A stretch of DNA of 64,000 nt from Pycnopodia helianthoides. Taxonomy: Eukaryota; Echinodermata; Asteroidea; Forcipulatida; Asteriidae. Shown here one piece after another: positions 11,967-23,564 of this stretch (the stretch's first letter is position 1; every line of letters starts with the position of its first letter). Location: positions 16,842,009 through 16,906,008 of the forward strand of contig CM063247.1 of NCBI GenBank assembly GCA_032158295.1, in the 5' to 3' direction. The position numbers were made by a program, and so were the translations under genes. A model generated the notes under the pieces. It had not been told where the DNA came from. It did no database searches and saw only the letters and a list, made by a program, of their open reading frames with translations.

Positions 11967-12360
11967 TTAAAGGAACATTACAGAATTGGTTTTTGCTAAC
12001 AAAACAGTTGCTGGCAGTGTAAGCACTTTATGCAATCCACCATATACATAAACTGACAAACCTGTAGAAGTTTGAGATCGATCGGCCATCTGGCTCGCGA
12101 GAAAATAGTGAAAAACCGATTACACATTTGCACGAAATCATATAGATTCAACAAATGAATAAAACGCTCACTGAGCGATAAACTCAAATCGGAAAATAAG
12201 TTTATTCATTTCTCGTCAAATATGGCATTTCAGACAGAAATATTTCAAGGGATGTTTTCTACTATCATCATCATTAGACCGTGTAAGTTTTATGTAAATG
12301 TGTGATAAAAAAGTATTTTTTACAAGTTTGTTTCTTACCAATTCTGTAATGTTCCTTTAA
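11967..12360 (+). mobile_element. TTAA MITE family A, copy 1
   Basis: Its ends TTAAAGGAACATTACAGAAT and its exact inverse match over 20 bp and beyond (ATTGGT). It is 394 bp. Three more copies lie in the window (43271-43663 inverted, 51415-51801, 55541-55931). It has a central palindrome CGCTCACTGAGCG and no coding frame. Near-perfect terminal repeats suggest fairly recent activity. Confidence 0.92.
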
Positions 12361-12677
12361 AACCAGAGGTTCGTCTCAGAACCACCACAGCTTATAAAGA
12401 TATTTGTTTCCCCACTCGATTGGTAGTACAGTTTATACCCTATGGGTCCGCCCATTCAACTGCTATCAGAAGAATGAATGTCAGAGGGCTTAGTACCTTG
12501 TATTAATTAAACCAAAACAATTCTGTGTCGTCCAACGCATTTAAGAAGTTGTGTTATCGGTTGGGACAGTCGAAACATTCCAATTCTAAATTCAACATCT
12601 TTGTGATAACCACAATACGTGACACATACAACAAGAACTTCAATGTGTTTCTCAATTCATTCATTCAAATGTCTCGT
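12361..12677. other. Gene-free stretch
   Basis: Nothing recognisable. Confidence 0.5.
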
Positions 12678-13025
12678 TTAAAGGTCCTGTACACTATTGG
12701 TAAGATCGAAAAACAAAAATGTTCACAGATTCACACAAAACTTACATGATTTAAAGAATGGTAGAAAGTGTTCCTTCAAATATTTCTGCCTAAAATGCTA
12801 TCGTTAATGAGAAATGAGTAAAACAAAAGTTTTTATCACGCGTGATAAAAACTCGATGTTTGAAAAAACAGAAAACACATAAGGTCTCTTTTCAATATTT
12901 TCTCGTGACCTCGATGACCAATTGAGCTCAAACTTTCACAGGTTTGTTTGTTCATGCATATGTTGAACCACACAAAATGTGGACACTAATTTTGAGCTGT
13001 TACCAAAAGTGTACAATTTACTTTC
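12678..13025 (+). mobile_element. Diverged TTAA MITE related to the 4438 and A families
   Basis: The left end TTAAAGGTCCTGTACACTAT and the reverse complement of the right end (GTACACTTTTGGTA) form an imperfect terminal repeat. The interior has GACCAATTGAGCTCAAACTT...ACAGGTTTGTT, shared with the 4438 element, and AAATATTTCTGCCTAAAATGC, shared with family A. It therefore bridges the two families. Confidence 0.75.
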
Positions 13026-14189
13026 TCAATGTTGTTTTGTAAATGTTGATATTGAACTGAGCGTAAGTTAGTGTCCAGTTACAATCGAACACTTTGAACA
13101 GCCTCAAGCTAAATTATTTCTTCCGGTGTGACCAGCGCATTTTAAAGACTTTATCGGGGTTTAAGATACCACTAAAAACATAAAAATACATTTATGTTAC
13201 CGATTCTGTTCCATAAACTACAAGTACATTTTATAAGAGAGCAACCCGAATATTTTGCGAAAAGCTTAAAGATGAAGTAACATTGCGGAGACGCAAAAAA
13301 AAAATCACCGCTCGATCGCGAGATCCAAAATAATTGTTCTACTCATTTCTCAAAGGCTTGAGGGAATTGTTCACACTTGACCATCCTTACACCATGTATG
13401 TGTAGATCGATGAACATTTATATTTTAATATCTTTACCATTGGCCCTCGTACCAGTGTTCGGACGCCCGTGTGCCCTTTGCCCACTAATGCCCGCAGATC
13501 TAAAAAGGCCTTGACCGAGGGGCAATTTGAACAAGTCAACGCATCGCATTATCCCAGCGAGATAGTCTGAAACATCATGACGTATAATACAGAATGGCAT
13601 GTAATAGAATATTGACCGTGAAGTGGCCAAGATCAGTAAACGAGTAATAAGCCGCCATACAACTATTCAATTAGAACATGATGTAATCGTGTGGCTACTA
13701 ATGTTACGTACTGTACCCTTTAATGCAGTCGGCTGACTAATATATGAGGTGAAACAACCGCAACATTGAAAGCCTAATTCAATTTACAGCGTGTGAATAT
13801 AAACTCTTGCAAAACTGTGCATACTAATCCGTTCGTTTACCCACGAGTTATGGGTCATTACCATTGTCTAATAATGTTGCCAAGGCTATGGCATGTACCT
13901 TCCCAATTTGAAATTGAAATATGACGTCACGTCCTTCTCACCACCCCGTCCTCCATATATACGACACTATGAGAGCAAATTCTGGAAATTATTCATTCCA
14001 TCGTTTGAGAAAACCAAAATGGAAATGGTTTACTCTCTACATTGAGTCTGTTAGTACAGTTCGTATAACAGCTTTGAAATTATCTAATTGTGATAATTTG
14101 AAGTCAAACAATCCAAAAATTGTAATAGAAAATGTTCAGTTGATAATACTTCAACCATGGAGGCTATTACTATCTCCATAATGCCACAA
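13026..14189. other. Gene-free stretch
   Basis: No supported gene. One TGACGTCA palindrome at 13922-13929. The 86-codon frame starting there has no recognisable motif. Confidence 0.5.
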
Positions 14190-14312
14190 CGACAACAATA
14201 TCATCATCGATAACAACAACAACAATATCATCATCATCGACAACAACAACAACAACAGCAGCAGCAACAACATCAATAACAACAACAACAACAACAACAA
14301 CAACTACAAAAA
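14190..14312. repeat. CAA/CAT/CAG trinucleotide microsatellite
   Basis: Mixed CAACAACAA and ATCATCATC tracts with a short CAGCAGCAA segment. Confidence 0.85.
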
Positions 14313-15200
14313 ATCAATTTAAAAATATCATAGTTTGCTCTATTCTACAGAAGTAAACCTATGAAATTGCCACTATTGCTTCCGGGAAAATGTCGGTGGG
14401 GGGGGTTGTTCCTCCGAAATCTGCAAGCTCGTGTCAGCCTGTAGATGAGAGTGATTCAGGATTAATTGGGAAGCTCTCGATTTCTTGAAAACCTTCCTCA
14501 TGGACGTGATATCTCATCCTTGATAGTTCAATATCTTAATTTGACCACTTACCGAGCTTGATCTGTAAGACTAGAAGAGAATGAGTCAGTACAGACCCCA
14601 TGCTGAACACTATCATCAATCTTATCAAATCTGGGCTCCTTCAAAACTTTGATGTCTCCATTAGGGGCTTTGTTTTGGTTTTATTCGGTTAAAGTCATTA
14701 CTAGAGACAATGTTCTCGTCCCATTGTTTCGGTTACGTAATCACGCCCTGGACCACGATATCGTCACTAATTTGATTTGGTTGTAATAATTAAAACCTGT
14801 CTGAGCCAAGCAATTGCATTTACTGCAAAGATCACCACATACTAGTGAACATTTTCACGGCCATTTTCAGGGCTTAAATTTGTGTTTCTGCGTCCAATCC
14901 ACATCTGCATGATATTGGATCATTTGTAGTTATTGGTAGTTATTGTGAAATTGCGATTAGCCACAAATTACCATTAGTAACATCCGCACTCAGCCCCTAG
15001 TTTAGCCCTCAAAAATTTGACCTTAAAGACCCTCCAAGTACTATTTAAAGAAGTCCTCGGCCAAGACTGTGACGTCAAGGGAAGGCCGTTTGCCGTGACG
15101 TGGCTGATGCGAGGTACGCTGTACCAGCCAGTAACCAGTCACGTACGTGGGGGTACAGGGTGAGTAATTGGAGCATGCCTGTCGGAGGACAGTCGGGAGG
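14313..15200. other. Gene-free stretch upstream of the acidic membrane protein gene
   Basis: No gene seen. It probably contains the proximal regulatory DNA of the gene starting at 15345. A TGACGTCA site lies at 15070-15077, about 137 bp upstream of the TATA box. Confidence 0.4.
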
Positions 15201-15206
15201 GGGGCT

Positions 15207-15213
15207 TATAAAA
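15207..15213 (+). promoter_or_regulatory. TATA box of the acidic membrane protein gene
   Basis: TATAAAA lies 138 bp before the ATG at 15345. A start site about 30 bp downstream (near 15237) would give a 5' UTR of roughly 108 bases. A clear TATA box suggests a gene with strong, tissue-restricted expression (inference). Confidence 0.6.
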
Positions 15214-15344
15214 CTAGGAAGGGGAAGGGACGATCCAGTAATCATTTACACGAGACCATACTGCAGACATCCCAGGCAGTCAAGCTTCCCCTTAGACTCA
15301 AATTGGCATCCAAAGAAACCGCTGGTACTCAACAAACAAGCAAG

Positions 15345-15387
15345 ATGTTTTCTCTCAAGACCTCAGTATTCTTCTTCGCCTGCATCG
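15345..15387 (+). CDS. Exon 1 of the acidic membrane protein (signal peptide)
   Basis: Codes MFSLKTSVFFFACI plus the first base of an Ala codon. The donor is CG|GTAAGT. The upstream context CAAGATG is acceptable for initiation, and the TATA box is at a suitable distance. Confidence 0.8.
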
Positions 15388-18300
15388 GTAAGTTTGTAAA
15401 CTTTTGGATGAAATTACATGGCATCTTCCCAAGGTGGCTTTGGCAAACTTTCAGTCGTAGTAACTGCCAAGAATGAACACAGTCTACGCCGTGCAACATT
15501 GGTATCTTCTGCAGCTATAATGAGATGTGATTTCAAGTACGATTGTTGCTATTACTTCCACAAACGGGTCTCTTATAAATCTCAACAGTTAAGGTGCGAC
15601 ACAGTCTGTCAATGTTTTCAAGATGAAATTTGCTGTTTACTTAAGTGACAAGCATCACCAGTAAACGGAACATTCACACTCGTGCCAATTGTCAAATTGT
15701 ATCAGTCATACGCCTTTACAATTTTGCCTTGTGATAAACATTGATGTATTTAATGAAAGTTAGAGGCAACCTGGTGATGCTAGGTTTATACACTATATGC
15801 GTTATTCTCAACATGGAAGATAATTAAATCATTTAAAGAATCAACTTTTGGCATTTCTGGGAGGAACTTGGTGCTTACCGGCTGATTATTACTGGAAGCT
15901 TTGCAATTATTTAACTTTTCTAGCTTGAGTCTATTGTTGAATGTCATCGTGTCCTAATAAGCTTTAATTGTAAAATGGTGGTACTTATAATGCAGACTTG
16001 CTGGTGTTTTTTTTTTAAATTAAAGCATTGTACTTTCAAATGGATGTTTGCATCAAGATTTATGTATTCAGAGCCTGTGTTCGTAATGCTCATAAGCCAT
16101 GTCTGACTCAAGCGGTTATGGCTACGGCTATGACCAGTTGCAGCAGCTACAACACTGACGAAGATGCCATTGTTCTGCAACCTGGTCATAGCCATTGATG
16201 AAGCCGCCAGTAGACTGTGGCAAGTCTCGCGCGTATATTCGAACATTCGGGACCCCCTTGTTAAGAGTGCGTGAGTTTTTTCTTCTTCATGCATTAATGC
16301 AATGTAAGTAGGACCGAAGTGGTCCCCGAATTGTTCCAATGCGTGCGAGACTTGCAAGGTCTAATCTGACATGGCCGTAGTTATGCCCACAACGTTAGGT
16401 CCCGTGGGAGATTCATGCTTGGACTTGAGGTTGACACATCGGTCTGAACCTGCCACTCCCTTTGATGGGTTTATGTGCGTCAATGCTTTGACTATTCATG
16501 GTAGTCTATTATGTTGATCAGCAATAGCCAGAAGTGGCTCAAAGTATATAAGGATAGTATTATAGAGATTGCTCAAACTCTTCCACCAGCAGACAATTAT
16601 ACAAACGTATTCGAATTCAAAATGAAACACTTTCAACAAACGAAAGCGAGTCAGGGAGATTTTTTTGAAAACTTTAACAAAGTAGCACTGCCAAGGGTTT
16701 GGGAGAGGGGGGTTCAACCTCCAGTCCCTGCCCCCCCCCCCCCATCCATCCTCCGCCCCTCCCTCGGATCCTCCAATGACGTTTAGGATTGTTGGACTCT
16801 ACAGCTGGTTATAATCTATTCACGCCATTGTTCTAGCTACTTCGGTCTGCAGATGTAATGAACTAAGACTAGTTAAGATTCATGGGTGAACATGTGGATT
16901 CACTCAGAATTGTTCTTTAGTTGTTCTTAATTGCATTTCGGTTACTTCAAACTTGTTTGTCTTCCGAAATAAATTTGAGGTCAGCACATTCTTTATATCC
17001 GTTCAGATTAGAACCTCTGTTCGGAATGAATCCAAAAACCTAATAATAGCCAAGAGCCGTAGATAGTGAGCACCTCATCACGATCAGCTCCCCATCCTCC
17101 TCAAGTCCCTCATGAGATATGCTGTGAGGTCAGGTGCCAGACCTGCACGTAGCCTGTGTGGGCAGTCTATATCTAAAAGCGTCTCATATACAAAGCGACT
17201 TCTGGCGGATTTGGCAAATTATCACGGGACATGACTAAGACCTGGATTGCCCTTATAAGGTGTCATGGTACCGTATGATGTGTGTCCGACGAGCCATGAC
17301 AGCTGAATGGGAACGCAAAAGCGGCTAAATTGAGAGAGACCGCTGCTTGTGTCAGTATAAAGGAATGAGGTATAGAGCCTTGTAGAACGGCTGTTTGTAC
17401 CCCGATCACAACACCGTTTAGAATACGTTTTGGGCGTCAGAATCATTCCTCATAATGACTCATTTTTACCGTGCCCTCACCAAATGATTTAACCCTAACT
17501 AAACCGCCATCTGTGTATGATTCCCTGCTTATAATATTTTGGCATTGGTAAGACTCAGTCTCAATTTGTACATTGGACCAGATTTAGCAGGAAATCAAAA
17601 AAATGTCCCCCTCGCTTTTGCCAAGAAGGCCGGCACTTGCCTCGCCAGCGAGACTTGGAAAAAACCAAAGCCACTCATCCCAATTTAACTCTCGGATATA
17701 GTGCTATGAACAATGGCCGGCCGGCTAGAATCTGGGTCGTAGGGTCACCGAAAAATTACCCGCCCTAAATAGTTTCTTGGACCACTGGATGACTTGTCAC
17801 TTGTTCAATTTAAACCGGCTGCGCTTATTAATAGAGCTGTTAACTGATTTTTGGTCGTAGATCAAGCGGAGGGGGGAGGGGGGTGCTTTGATCCGAGACT
17901 CGGAATCGATTCGCACTTGGACGGCATCATTTCGAGATTTGAATCAGTACGTGACTTGGACTTGGAATGAACTGACTCAAGATTTGACCTTAATGACCCG
18001 TTGACAACTTGAATTTATGCACTGACAATGTGTGATCTTGACGTATACTTTCTGCAACTCAGGATGGATCAACATCGATCAAAATTACTCATCGATTACG
18101 GTCATACTCCGTCATTCCGATTTGAATGACCGGAACCAGACTGTATCTATCTTTGAAATGCTGAAGGTTGGAGAAAGCGTTCAGAGAGGTCAACATGTCT
18201 TTGAATGTAATGTAAAAGAATGCATCGTGCTTCAATATTGACCATTTTAAGGGTTAACCTGACTCTGAAGCATGCAAAACACGAGCCAATAGAATATAAA

Positions 18301-18889
18301 AAGTCATGTTTATTCATAAGATCTTTCCTGTGTTATCATTCCAGCTGTTGCAGTGGCTTTCCCGCATTTCTTCAACATAGGACACAGGAACCGTGAGGGA
18401 GAGCGAGGTGAGCCTGGTGAGCCTGGTGAACAGCAGCAGTACAGATACGCAGCCCGCCCGTACAACCAGCAGGTCGGCCAGTCTTCAGTGTTCTCTGACG
18501 CTGGTGTCGACGTCGCCTCTGCTTCCAACAGCGCCGAAGACGCCGGTGCGGCTGGATCTCTCGGAGGAGACGGTTTGGATGACGCAGACGGTGCAGATGC
18601 GGATGGCGCTTCAGAGCTCGACTCGCCTGACAGTCCCGACACGCGAGGCGCAGTCGTAGCTGGCGGTGCTGGGCAGGCAGGAAACAACGCCGGCGATACT
18701 TCCTCAACCCCTTCACCCAACGTACTCGGTGGCGGCCCGGGGCTCATCGTCAACACCGGTAAAGGCTCATCACCGGGCGTCAAGTTCGGCATCGCCTTCA
18801 TGGTTCTGACCGTTGTTGGTCTTGCCGCTGGTGGCGCCTTTTACGCCTACAGGAAGCGGAGGATAGCTTCATACGGCTCAAGATTTTGA
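15345..18889 (+). CDS. Small acidic type I membrane protein (P16-like?), two exons
   Basis: Exons 15345-15387 and 18345-18889 join in phase 1: exon 1 ends with G before GTAAGT, exon 2 starts with CT after a pyrimidine-rich ...ATTCCAG, giving an Ala codon. The product is 195 residues. Residues 1-19 form a signal peptide split by the intron. A short GERGEPGEPGEQ collagen-like run spans about 33-44. The ectodomain is rich in Asp, Ala, Gly and Ser, with strings such as DGLDDADGADADGASELD. One membrane helix spans about 162-183, followed by a basic 12-residue tail starting RKRR. No enzyme motif is seen. Architecture and size resemble echinoderm P16-type skeletogenic membrane proteins (acidic ectodomain, single C-terminal helix), but I could not align it, so that identity is a guess. 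The gene structure is much surer than the name. It could instead be a lineage-specific mucin-like surface protein. Confidence 0.8.
16098..16374. mobile_element. Foldback MITE interrupted by a TA-flanked element
   Basis: The left arm (CATGTCTGACTCAAGCGG...GGCTACGGCT) has its complement split: AGCCGCCAGTA ends at 16212 and TAATCTGACATG resumes at 16362, on either side of the 16211-16363 insert. The family resembles the foldback elements at 31882 and 33061 (GCGGCTACGGCT arms). Confidence 0.65.
16211..16363. mobile_element. TIR element family B, short copy, TA target site
   Basis: The left TAGACTGTGGCAAGTCTCGC and the reverse complement of the right, TAGACCTTGCAAGTCTCGCA, form terminal inverted repeats of about 24 bp. 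The flanking TA duplication suits Tc1/mariner-type movement. It is 153 bp; relatives are at 38707-38825 and 48348-49029. Confidence 0.75.
18345..18889 (+). CDS. Exon 2 of the acidic membrane protein
   Basis: The acceptor is TCATTCCAG|CTG. It codes residues 15-195 and ends in TGA after YGSRF. It is clearly more GC-rich than its flanks, as expected of real coding sequence. The antisense open frames over this exon are shadows. Confidence 0.82.
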
Positions 18890-19274
18890 ACAATATAAAA
18901 AAACAAAAACAGGATTACCTTCAACGAATTGATTACCAACGAACTTCGATTTGAAACATTTGTACTGAGGCTTCCAGACGGGTACGATCATGGTAAAAAG
19001 TGTCCATACTTCTAGGCACTTCAAATAACAAAACCCCGCGTGCCACACCCCTTTTGTCTGTACGCGTTTACCCCTCCCAAATTCCCATATTTCCTTAGTC
19101 AGCTATTCCGGGTCCTAACTCCGCACTGTATTCTGACCTTTAACATTCGGATTGAATTAACTTACATACACTTATAGATTTCTGACGCATGGGTTAACAT
19201 TTCCGCACTTCCTGCAGACTGCAGACAGAAAGGTTACTTGTCACCAGGATAAAGTTCTTGAACGGTTCAAGATA

Positions 19275-19280
19275 AATAAA
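19275..19280 (+). terminator. Polyadenylation signal of the acidic membrane protein gene
   Basis: AATAAA lies about 390 bp after the stop codon. Other A-rich sites nearby (about 19595) are alternatives. Confidence 0.45.
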
Positions 19281-19756
19281 AAAACGTGGGCTTGTTTTAC
19301 GGGCAGTATTTTTTTCTTAAGCAATGTCACGTGCTGATTTCTGATTTAATTTCCATACCGAGATATTTATAAGTTTATGTACTTTAACAGCATGCAGTCG
19401 AGGTATCATCGCGTGTTACTATCTTTACATAGTTACCTCATTTAATTAGAAACATCTAGAAAAAGCGATGTTAAGTTTTACTCATTTTTTCTCCAATGGA
19501 TGTGAACATAGTTTTACAAAAATGAAACGACATGAAATTCTGCGACGTTCCATTCCACTTTTGTTTTACGCCATGAAATATTGTATTTAAAAAATAATAA
19601 ATAGTTGTAAAAAAAAAGTGAATATTTTGTTCAAAGTTTATTTGTAAATAATATTTGTTTGATTATTTGTTTCTTTGCAGAATTATTTTTTATGGCAGGA
19701 TTCCATTTTTTTGAATTTGAGTAATCAAAGAATATATAATTTATGTAATAAAATGA
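19281..19756. other. AT-rich intergenic stretch
   Basis: Very AT-rich, with no gene or repeat boundary recognised. Confidence 0.5.
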
Positions 19757-20017
19757 CACACTCTATAAAAGCTCCCTGGCCGGACTTGATCCGGAGTTCC
19801 GTGCCCCAGAGTTCCGGACCCATTGCTGGGTCAGTATGACCCGGACTCTGTGTCAAACTGACGCAGAATCTGAGTCAACATCCCAACTTCCGGGTCAACA
19901 TCCCAACTTCCGGGTCAGCTGGCCAGTTTCCGGGCCAGCCTGACCAAGAAACGGGCCAGGCCCCATGGGACCCGGAATTAGGGTCAACTCTGACCCGGAT
20001 TTGTTTAGAGTGTACCA
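19757..20017. mobile_element. MITE-like element packed with GGGTCA/TGACCC
   Basis: The ends ACACTCTATAAAAGC and (complement of the right end) ACACTCTAAACAAATCCGGG form an imperfect terminal repeat. The interior has many GGGTCA and TGACCC blocks, including GGGTCA-GTA-TGACCC at 19828-19842, and a 20-bp direct duplication of the type CATCCCAACTTCCGGGTCA. No coding frame. Confidence 0.6.
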
Positions 20018-21297
20018 GATGAATAAATTGCCCTCCCACTTTGTTGTTTCAACCTCTAGAAATTATGATAAATACATTCACGCATGCGCAGAGACTTTTG
20101 GTTGACAAACGCCGTAGTGTTGTGCACTACACAGACGCCATCACATAGTACGTGTATACGTCACGCAACCTTTAACCTCCTCATACAAAAAGGCACGTCA
20201 GTGCGCACGTGCGATGTGCATTTTTCATGGGAAAGGTCCATTACCGGTGCCCTGACGAGTGCAGTAATTTTTATTTATTTCTTTTATCTTGATGAAGGCA
20301 TTTTGCTGCATTTTGTTCCTCTTTTTTGTGTGTAAAAAAGGCTAAAATACTGGTGGAAATGTGGAAAATAATCTGTATTTAAATAATTGAATGCATGTTT
20401 GTCTTTTTTTATAAATGATGAAATAAAACGATAAGGTCATTATTGTTCACAATAGTTTGCTGGTTGTCAAGTTTGTGATTGTAGTGTGCTCTGTGGATAC
20501 GAAAAAAAACATTCTTATTCGGTTAAAGTTAAAGATAAATTGTCCGATTTTAGATGCAAGCGGGAATTTGTGGTCAGGCATGTCGCCAGTGTTTGTGAAC
20601 AACCGTGTTGTTTTCAGTATAAACTGGTTTCGCTTTTGGTTTATGCACTGTTAACGTGTTTAATGATCGCGGAAAACATTAAGAACAATAGTCAATTGGA
20701 GTCTTGTTAATTATTTTGACAACTACTTTCTTAAACTATCACAGAGCCACCTCCTCCCCCATGCCTGATTCACTGGGGCCAATGGCTCTGCTTCGCCGCG
20801 TATTTCACAGGTGTGTAACAGGAATTTCTGCTCGTACGCGTGTACTATGGTGATGATACCTTTACTAGGTTATTTTTTCCCCATGCATGTTTTCTTTTTG
20901 AATTTGGGGCGTCGTATTTTTTTTTTGTCGCATTTATTTTTAAATTTTTAGGTGGGCGTTGCATTTAATTTTTTAGGCGCTGCATAACTCTTTTCCGCAG
21001 CACCGTATTTTTCAATGTATATATATATACATTGTTTTAGGGCGCATTCTGTTTTTAGACGTCGCATTTGTTGATGCTGATGATGGCTCAGAGGTGCCGC
21101 GGGAGCTCAATGGTGACCTTTTCGACTTAGGTCGCATCAAGACGTACACGGTCTATTTCCCCAAGCTCCAGCCCACACGTTTGATTCATTTGCGAAGCTT
21201 TTTTCCCCCTAAACTGACTTCGACATAATTCAAATAGGAGCGGGTGTGGCAACGTATTCGCCACCGTGTTTATTTTTTACTTTCAACGTTTTCTTTC
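20018..21297. other. Gene-free stretch
   Basis: It includes a TA-core palindrome CAATGTATATATATATACATTG-like near 21015. A 55-codon open segment (21061-21228) lacks an ATG and a donor. No gene can be supported. Confidence 0.4.
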
Positions 21298-21486
21298 AAC
21301 AAACCCCCAAGAAATAAATGGATGGAGCACGCGAACCCCCTACACATTGAGGTTCACTGAAACAAACCCCCAAGAAATAAATGGATGGAGCACGCGAACC
21401 CCCTACACATTGAGGTTCACTGAAACAAACCCCCAAGAAATAAATGGATGGAGCACGCGAACCCCCTACACATTGAGGTTCACTGA
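21298..21486. repeat. Three identical 63-bp tandem repeats
   Basis: Units 21298-21360, 21361-21423 and 21424-21486 are identical by eye. The 63-bp unit keeps a 21-residue frame open, but there is no coding context. The lack of divergence indicates recent duplication or homogenisation. Confidence 0.95.
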
Positions 21487-22775
21487 TGATTGAAAAATCA
21501 GAAGTACCAGCACTTGAGGGCGCGCTTTGTTTCTCGTTATCGCGCTAAATTTCGCAGACTGGTTGCGTTTTGGATCGAGAAACTGTACGTAGTGTTACTA
21601 AGACGCGACGTCTAGGGTTACACAAAATTGCAGTATAAACGTTCAGGTAACGTGATATAAATACTTGTTCACTACTTACCCTAAACCAAGATAAATGAGG
21701 TAAGTGCTCCAGTTCATGATCTGTCCATGGGTCAGATGATTACTGCATGGTCATGGGACGATTATAATGTTCCTGAACTTGTAAAGAGACGTGAGGTTGC
21801 GCAGTGGGGGTGATACACAAGCTGCTCAACTCTGCTCTCTTTCTGCATGTTCTGCGTGCACAGAAAAATTGGTCTGGTCCCTTCGACCCCATTGCTTCGA
21901 CCCTTGACTAGTGACGGTACATGTACATGTAATCAAAAAAAGAAAAGAAAAATGAATAGCGTTTGTATAGTGTAGTGATTGATGCTGGGAGCCAGACTTG
22001 GTGTGACCATGCTCACAATAACAAAAAATAGCATCTTCATTTTTAAGACGTATCAAAATAATTTTATGCCTAGATATTTATTTGTCTTTGCCATGATTGA
22101 TAAAATGATAGGGACAGAAAAAGATAAAGTTGGATTTAGTTTCTTTTCTGGAGAACTAAATATAATTTTTCACTGCAGCAGTGAGTGAGAAATCACTTGG
22201 GAGAAACTTGTAGTTGTACATCGTGTGCGGTATGGCATGGCGTGGGGGGACAGTGATTAGTCACTGCGCATATTCTGTGCTGTTTTGGCTTTATAAGGTT
22301 TACTTAAAAATAGCTGATTCCTGCAAGAAATCCACTGGCTGTAAAACTAATCTCACAAGCATGACAAGTGAACCTTTCCACAACGTTGATGACCTTCACC
22401 TTGTGTTGAGTGTTAAAACATCAGCAAGTTTTGTAAACAGTAGGCCTAATAATCATGGCCCATTTTCACTGTGCTGCTTACACTGAAAGCCTGCGTTTAC
22501 TGACCATAGAATTCTGTTTTTTCACAGGTAGCCATTACCGGCTGTGGCTACAGCCGGATCCCCATGAGTGTTGAAGCATTGGCTATCCCATGGCCCCACC
22601 CTTGGCAACAGTCACAGCCAAGGCCAGTAGTGGCCAATCCATTTAGACATAGTCGTGCAGTACTTCATTTAAAAAACTCAACATGCTAAAGGACTAATAA
22701 TTACCTATCATTTATTTCAGGGCCGTGGAATCAGTGAAGTACATGTAAGTTGTTCACATCGGCTTCGGACGAAAC
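21487..22775. other. Intergenic stretch and probable 5' region of PHAX
   Basis: No gene is seen until PHAX. A plausible splice acceptor ATTTATTTCAG|GGCC ends at 22721, and a donor-like ACAT|GTAAGT follows at 22745, so a small upstream exon may lie at 22722-22744. CTGTGGCTACAGCC and its partial complement near 22530-22640 may be a degraded foldback element. Confidence 0.4.
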
Positions 22776-23564
22776 ATGGCATCATACAGAGATGTGAATG
22801 GAGCAAACAGCTCAGACGACAGTGGTAGTGACACAAACAGCGACAGTGGTGACGATCAGCCATGGAAGCGTCGAAAGCAGTCCAACCAGACGGAAAGCAC
22901 TCACAAGTGGACCGGACGACAGCCCGGTTTTGACAATCGTGGCAACAGAGTAGCTGAAGCTAACAGGGGAAGTGGTTTGATGGGTGCTGCACCTTGCAGT
23001 GCTGCTCCTAGTTCTGGAGTCAAAAGACCAAAGAGGAACAACGTGTGGGGTGAGGTGGTGCAGAGACAAAATGAAGACCATGTTGCACAAGAGATGGACG
23101 GCTTCAACATGGAGCTGTCTCGCAGCCGCAACGTAGAGAGCTATGACTACAAAATGTGTCAGAAGAACGGCCCAAGGAGAGGCAACCTTGGAGCGCCCCT
23201 GATCACTACAAATGAGTCCCCCGGGGAACGAGAGCTAAAGCATGGTGTCGGAGAAACTTGTGATGATAGCTGGCTAGCCAGCGTACACCAGCGACTTGGC
23301 GATAGAGACTCGGGTCATCGCAGAAAGACTGCAAAGGCCAGACTGGGGAGTCGCCCAAAATCCAACTGCTCGTCGACCATGAAGTTTATTTCTATCTGCA
23401 ACTCTTTGAGCAAGCAAGAAATTGCCGGCAAAATCGCTTTTAGTCTTCAAGAGAGCAAGAGAGAACTTATCATGCGTGTTGTGAACACCCTAGGGGTTGA
23501 TAAAGCGATGGAACTATGGAGGCTTACTGCAGACACAGAGAAGGATGGGGGAATGATGATACTG
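22776..23564 (+). CDS. PHAX: PHAX exon 1
   Basis: Codes residues 1-263, from MASYRDVNGA to GGMMIL, ending at CTG|GTAAGG in phase 0. If an upstream coding exon exists, a cryptic acceptor ATACAG just after the ATG could be used instead of this start. Confidence 0.88.

Larger units (their letters stand above)
15388..18344 (+). other. Intron 1 of the acidic membrane protein gene
   Basis: A 2957-bp intron. It carries a foldback element interrupted by a TIR element (16098-16370) and a 13-C run (16731-16743). No additional exon is needed, since the flanking phases match. Confidence 0.7.

Noticed and set aside
15100..15399. 99-codon frame over the promoter of the acidic membrane protein gene
   Set aside because: It spans the TATA box and reads exon 1 in the wrong frame and through the donor.
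15944..16357. 137-codon minus-strand frame
   Set aside because: Crosses nested MITE sequences; no homology recognised.
18310..18801. 163-codon minus-strand frame
   Set aside because: Antisense shadow of the GC-rich exon of the acidic membrane protein.
21061..21228. 55-codon open segment, protein-like composition
   Set aside because: No ATG, no clear donor and no recognised family; it could be an exon but cannot be supported.
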